Positions 61,687 through 64,000 of a stretch of DNA of 64,000 bases are shown here, in pieces. Numbering within the stretch: the first letter of the stretch is position 1; each line of letters starts with the position of its first letter. The stretch comes from Candidatus Endowatersipora endosymbiont of Watersipora subatra (lineage in GTDB: Bacteria > Pseudomonadota > Alphaproteobacteria > Rhizobiales > Rhizobiaceae), in contig NZ_OZ032160.1 in assembly GCF_964026585.1 (NCBI RefSeq), forward strand, positions 248,001 to 312,000, in the 5' to 3' direction. The notes below the pieces were generated by a model. The model was not told the origin of the DNA, ran no database searches, and worked only from the letters and a program-made list of their open reading frames with translations. The translations under genes and the position numbers were made by a program.

Positions 61687-62916
61687 TTATGCTTGAGACC
61701 TCATTTTTCTTTCAATCCGAACTGTGCAAAGGGCCGCTACGAAACTCATGAAAGAGACACTAACGATACAATAAATCAACGGATAGATACCTGAACTTTT
61801 AGTTAAGAGGAAACCAGATAACGTTGAAAGTAAGGCCCCGCCTAGAGTCATAAAAGAGCCTCCTAAACCTGAAGCAGAACCAGAAAGCTCCGGTTTTACA
61901 TCTAACAAACCTGTCGTTGCAGATGGGATTATTAGACCATTACCTATACCAATAGAGAAGGTAAATCCATAAAATCCAATGGGGTGTGTGATACCGATCC
62001 AAGGAATAAAAAGGGTTACAGACATACCAATCAAACTAATCAAACAACCCGTAATGATCATTTTATATAGGCTGATATGGCTAGCAAAACAGCCAGAAAT
62101 ACCGCTCCCAATCATGTAGCCTAGAGGCGTAATAGATAAATAAATACCCATCTGAGATGCAGAAAGACTAAAAAATTGGTCTCCTACATATGGGGCTCCT
62201 CCCAAGTAAGTAAAAAATGTCCCAACGGCAAATACTAATGTGAAGCAATAACCCCAGAATCTACTTGATTTCATCAATTCAGGATAGGCTTGGAATTGAT
62301 CAGTAAAGCTCTTTGATCGTCGAATATTCGTTTCTCCCTGATCGAAATAGACAATTACTAAAGTAAAAAAACCAACTATTGCCAAAGTCTGAAAGTTTGA
62401 TTGCCAACCAAATGCATCTGTTAAAATTCCTCCTAGAACAGGTGCAATCATTGGTGCCATTGCCATACCCATGGCGACATAACCTAACATGCTAGTTGCT
62501 TTTTCTCGAGAAACGATGTCCCTGATAGCAGCCCTTGAGATAACGAAACCTGAAACGATAAAAGCTTGTAGACATCTAAATACCATAAATAATTTGAAGT
62601 TTGTAGCAAGGGATACACCGACAGAAGCAATAACGAATAAAACTAATGCCCATAAAAGCACAGGTCGACGACCAATTCTGTCCGATAGAGGTCCGATGAT
62701 CAGTTGTAATAGGCCCATCAAAGCCATGTATCCAGTGAGAGTCAACTGCATCATGGAGTAAGGTTGTTGATAATATAGTGCCATCTCCGGCAGAGATGCT
62801 AAAAAAATGTTCATCGGAATCGCACTGGCAGCTGTGATCAAGATCAGTGTTGTGACATGTGGCGGTGTTAAACGATCAAAATATCGGGGAGAAGGTAAGG
62901 TATTCATTTTCATCAC
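61687..62916 (-). CDS. Bcr/CflA-family MFS exporter
   Basis: Major facilitator of 409 residues with about twelve helices, of the drug:proton antiporter Bcr/CflA branch. Visible landmarks are the family opening ASAIPMNIFLASLPEMALYY, loop motif A GPLSDRIGRRPVLL and the helix 4-5 region RCLQAFIVSGFVISRAAIRDI. Members expel bicyclomycin, sulphonamides or sugars; the substrate is not predictable here. The start is one of the methionines M1, M2 or M4 near 62916. Confidence 0.9.
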   Translation of the reverse strand: MMKMNTLPSPRYFDRLTPPHVTTLILITAASAIPMNIFLASLPEMALYYQQPYSMMQLTLTGYMALMGLLQLIIGPLSDRIGRRPVLLWALVLFVIASVGVSLATNFKLFMVFRCLQAFIVSGFVISRAAIRDIVSREKATSMLGYVAMGMAMAPMIAPVLGGILTDAFGWQSNFQTLAIVGFFTLVIVYFDQGETNIRRSKSFTDQFQAYPELMKSSRFWGYCFTLVFAVGTFFTYLGGAPYVGDQFFSLSASQMGIYLSITPLGYMIGSGISGCFASHISLYKMIITGCLISLIGMSVTLFIPWIGITHPIGFYGFTFSIGIGNGLIIPSATTGLLDVKPELSGSASGLGGSFMTLGGALLSTLSGFLLTKSSGIYPLIYCIVSVSFMSFVAALCTVRIERKMRSQA

Positions 62917-63129
62917 ATACCGCTAAGCTCAATTAACTCGATTGTCTAGGATCAAATCTTAATATATCTTCAGCGTTAACGAAATATCGATAACAAATAA
63001 TCAGAAGCACTCTAAGTCTCTGATCAAATATAAAAAGTTTGTAAAATTCTTTACTAAGTCTTTCAATCCCTATCTACAATAGCTATATTAAAAGAGTTAT
63101 AAAAATAACTATGGCGATAAATTGCCTTT

Positions 63130-63417
63130 GTAATAAGCTGTTCGGACCCGGGGGCAGTGCCCGGCGCCTCCACCAAGTTTCTTGAAGAAGACATTTGGTG
63201 GGGGTGAAATAGGATCGACGAGAGTGTAAAGATTGAGTTTTCGCTCGGCATTGTAACCACCGTTATCGGACTAATATCAGTAGTTGCAAATGATAACAAC
63301 TATGTAGAAGCACGTGTGGCCGCTTAAGTGGTTTTGACTAGCGCTTCAACTTGAACTCCTAAAGCTTCATATCTTTAGGCGGGGTTAGAGGGCACCTGGC
63401 AACAGAAGCCCTCAGGG
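63130..63417 (+). ncRNA. ssrA: Circularly permuted two-piece tmRNA
   Basis: tmRNA rescues stalled ribosomes and tags their peptides. The order is permuted, as in alphaproteobacteria: the 3' acceptor piece with CGCCTCC, A, CCA comes first (ending 63175). A 24-base intervening segment follows, then the 5' piece starting GGGGGTG at 63200 and continuing AAATAGGATCGACG. GGGGGTG and CGCCTCC pair over seven positions with two G-U pairs. The tag frame runs from 63286 to a TAA at 63325-63327 and gives ANDNNYVEARVAA. A stem GAGGGC/GCCCTC (63388-63413) ends the RNA. The outer 5' end of the acceptor piece is approximate. Confidence 0.95.
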
Positions 63418-63524
63418 ATTTTTATTGGTTGTCCAATATCCAATATAGTAATTCCTGGAACTTTTTCCTGAAAATTGTTAGTAATATACTGAAGTACAAA
63501 GTTAAAAGTTAAATGTGCGATATA

Positions 63525-64000
63525 ATGGCAGAGATAACTGGTACAAATCAAAAAGAAGATTTAATTCGCTACGATATTCTAGTGCAGAGAGCTTTGCGTA
63601 GAGTTGTAAAAAATGTGATTCAAAAAACAGCTCAATCGGGTCTTCCTGGTAATCATCATTTTTATATTACATTCAATACCTGTTATGCCGGAGTTCATCT
63701 TTCCAAACGTATGTTAGAAAAATACCCACAAGAAATGACCATTGTTATTCAACATCAATTCTGGGACTTTAAGGTAACAGAAAACAGCTTTTCTATTGGC
63801 CTTTCATTTAACAATATACCAGAGAATCTGTTAGTACCTTTCGAGTCCATTGTTAGTTTTTTCGATCCCTCCATCCCTTTTTCTCTCCAATTCGATGGTA
63901 GGATAGAAAACCAAGAAACAATTCAGCCCCTGACTGTGAGTTCAGAGAAAGAAAAAAAAGATTCAATTAATGAAGGAGTCAAGAGAAAAAAAATAAAGAT
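63525..64000 (+). CDS. sspB: SspB-family ClpXP adaptor (3' end outside window)
   Basis: Alphaproteobacterial SspB (SspB-alpha), which binds the tmRNA tag and delivers tagged proteins to ClpXP. I translated it from the ATG at 63525; it begins MAEITGTNQKEDLIRYD. The adaptor core contains GNHHFYITFNTCYAGVHLS, YPQEMTIVIQHQFWDF and FSIGLSFNNIPENLLVPFESIVSFFDPS. A charged linker starts near residue 135, leading to the ClpX-docking tail beyond the window edge. The tmRNA gene lies about 110 bases upstream, so tag and adaptor are encoded side by side. Confidence 0.93.
   Translation, partial: MAEITGTNQKEDLIRYDILVQRALRRVVKNVIQKTAQSGLPGNHHFYITFNTCYAGVHLSKRMLEKYPQEMTIVIQHQFWDFKVTENSFSIGLSFNNIPENLLVPFESIVSFFDPSIPFSLQFDGRIENQETIQPLTVSSEKEKKDSINEGVKRKKIK

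Noticed and set aside
63063..63299. 78-codon minus-strand ORF
   Set aside because: It lies across the tmRNA gene. A spurious protein reading EAPGTAPGSE is a familiar by-product of antisense tmRNA acceptor sequence.

Overview
This window looks like a piece of chromosome from a Hyphomicrobiales (Rhizobiales) alphaproteobacterium with a reduced, AT-rich genome. Signs of the order are the circularly permuted two-piece tmRNA gene, the SspB-alpha protein beside it, GapR, the F0 order atpI-atpB-atpE-atpF'-atpF next to rnhB, a fused IspDF, the cycM-kdsB pair, an LsrB/VtlR-type LysR regulator near greA-carB, a TIGR02300 protein beside aroA, and a class I fructose-bisphosphate aldolase after pgk. Low GC and several shortened rhizobial neighbourhoods suggest a host-associated lineage. 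Liberibacter or a Bartonella-like lineage are my best guesses; neither can be proved from this window. Almost everything here is core genome. I see no insertion sequence, prophage or CRISPR array.

Layout: 1-5100, a peptide-type ABC importer (fused ATPase, two permeases, and a divergent Tat-exported binding protein). 5200-9950, yebC, an aldehyde dehydrogenase and ruvCAB. 10170-14840, rluD, a small membrane protein, lsrB, an ELM1-like protein and greA. 15060-21770, carB, gapR, rlmE and guaB. 21840-25140, ATP synthase F0 genes and rnhB. 25260-31935, polA, pckA, cycM and kdsB. 32000-38800, pgk, class I aldolase, gyrB, dut and aroA. 38970-40920, a TIGR02300 zinc-ribbon protein, tRNA-Ala(GGC), a DUF1036 protein, a roughly 690-base gap and rpmJ. 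41127-48554, phoR-pstSCAB-phoU-phoB, all on the minus strand, with a three-repeat Pho box before pstS. 48966-50687, a DMT transporter and an alpha/beta hydrolase. 50945-57846, iscS-like gene plus sufBCDS-sufT-sufA. 58005-61117, lipA, a coq10/ratA-like gene, pncC and ispDF. 61326-64000, tRNA-Leu(TAG), tRNA-Glu(TTC), a Bcr/CflA exporter, tmRNA and sspB (cut by the window end).

Several groups work together. The pst/pho genes form a self-regulated phosphate uptake system. The suf genes build Fe-S clusters and sit directly before lipA, a two-cluster radical-SAM enzyme. tmRNA and SspB tag stalled peptides and hand them to ClpXP. ruvCAB resolves Holliday junctions.

I found no convincing undescribed multi-gene system. 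The observations most worth checking are at fine scale: short leader ORFs with strong ribosome binding sites placed just before genes whose own starts are weak (atpB, ispDF, possibly kdsB and the DMT gene); a PhoR with no membrane anchor; two back-to-back tandem duplications before ruvC; several near-perfect intergenic palindromes; and a possible gene relic before rpmJ.
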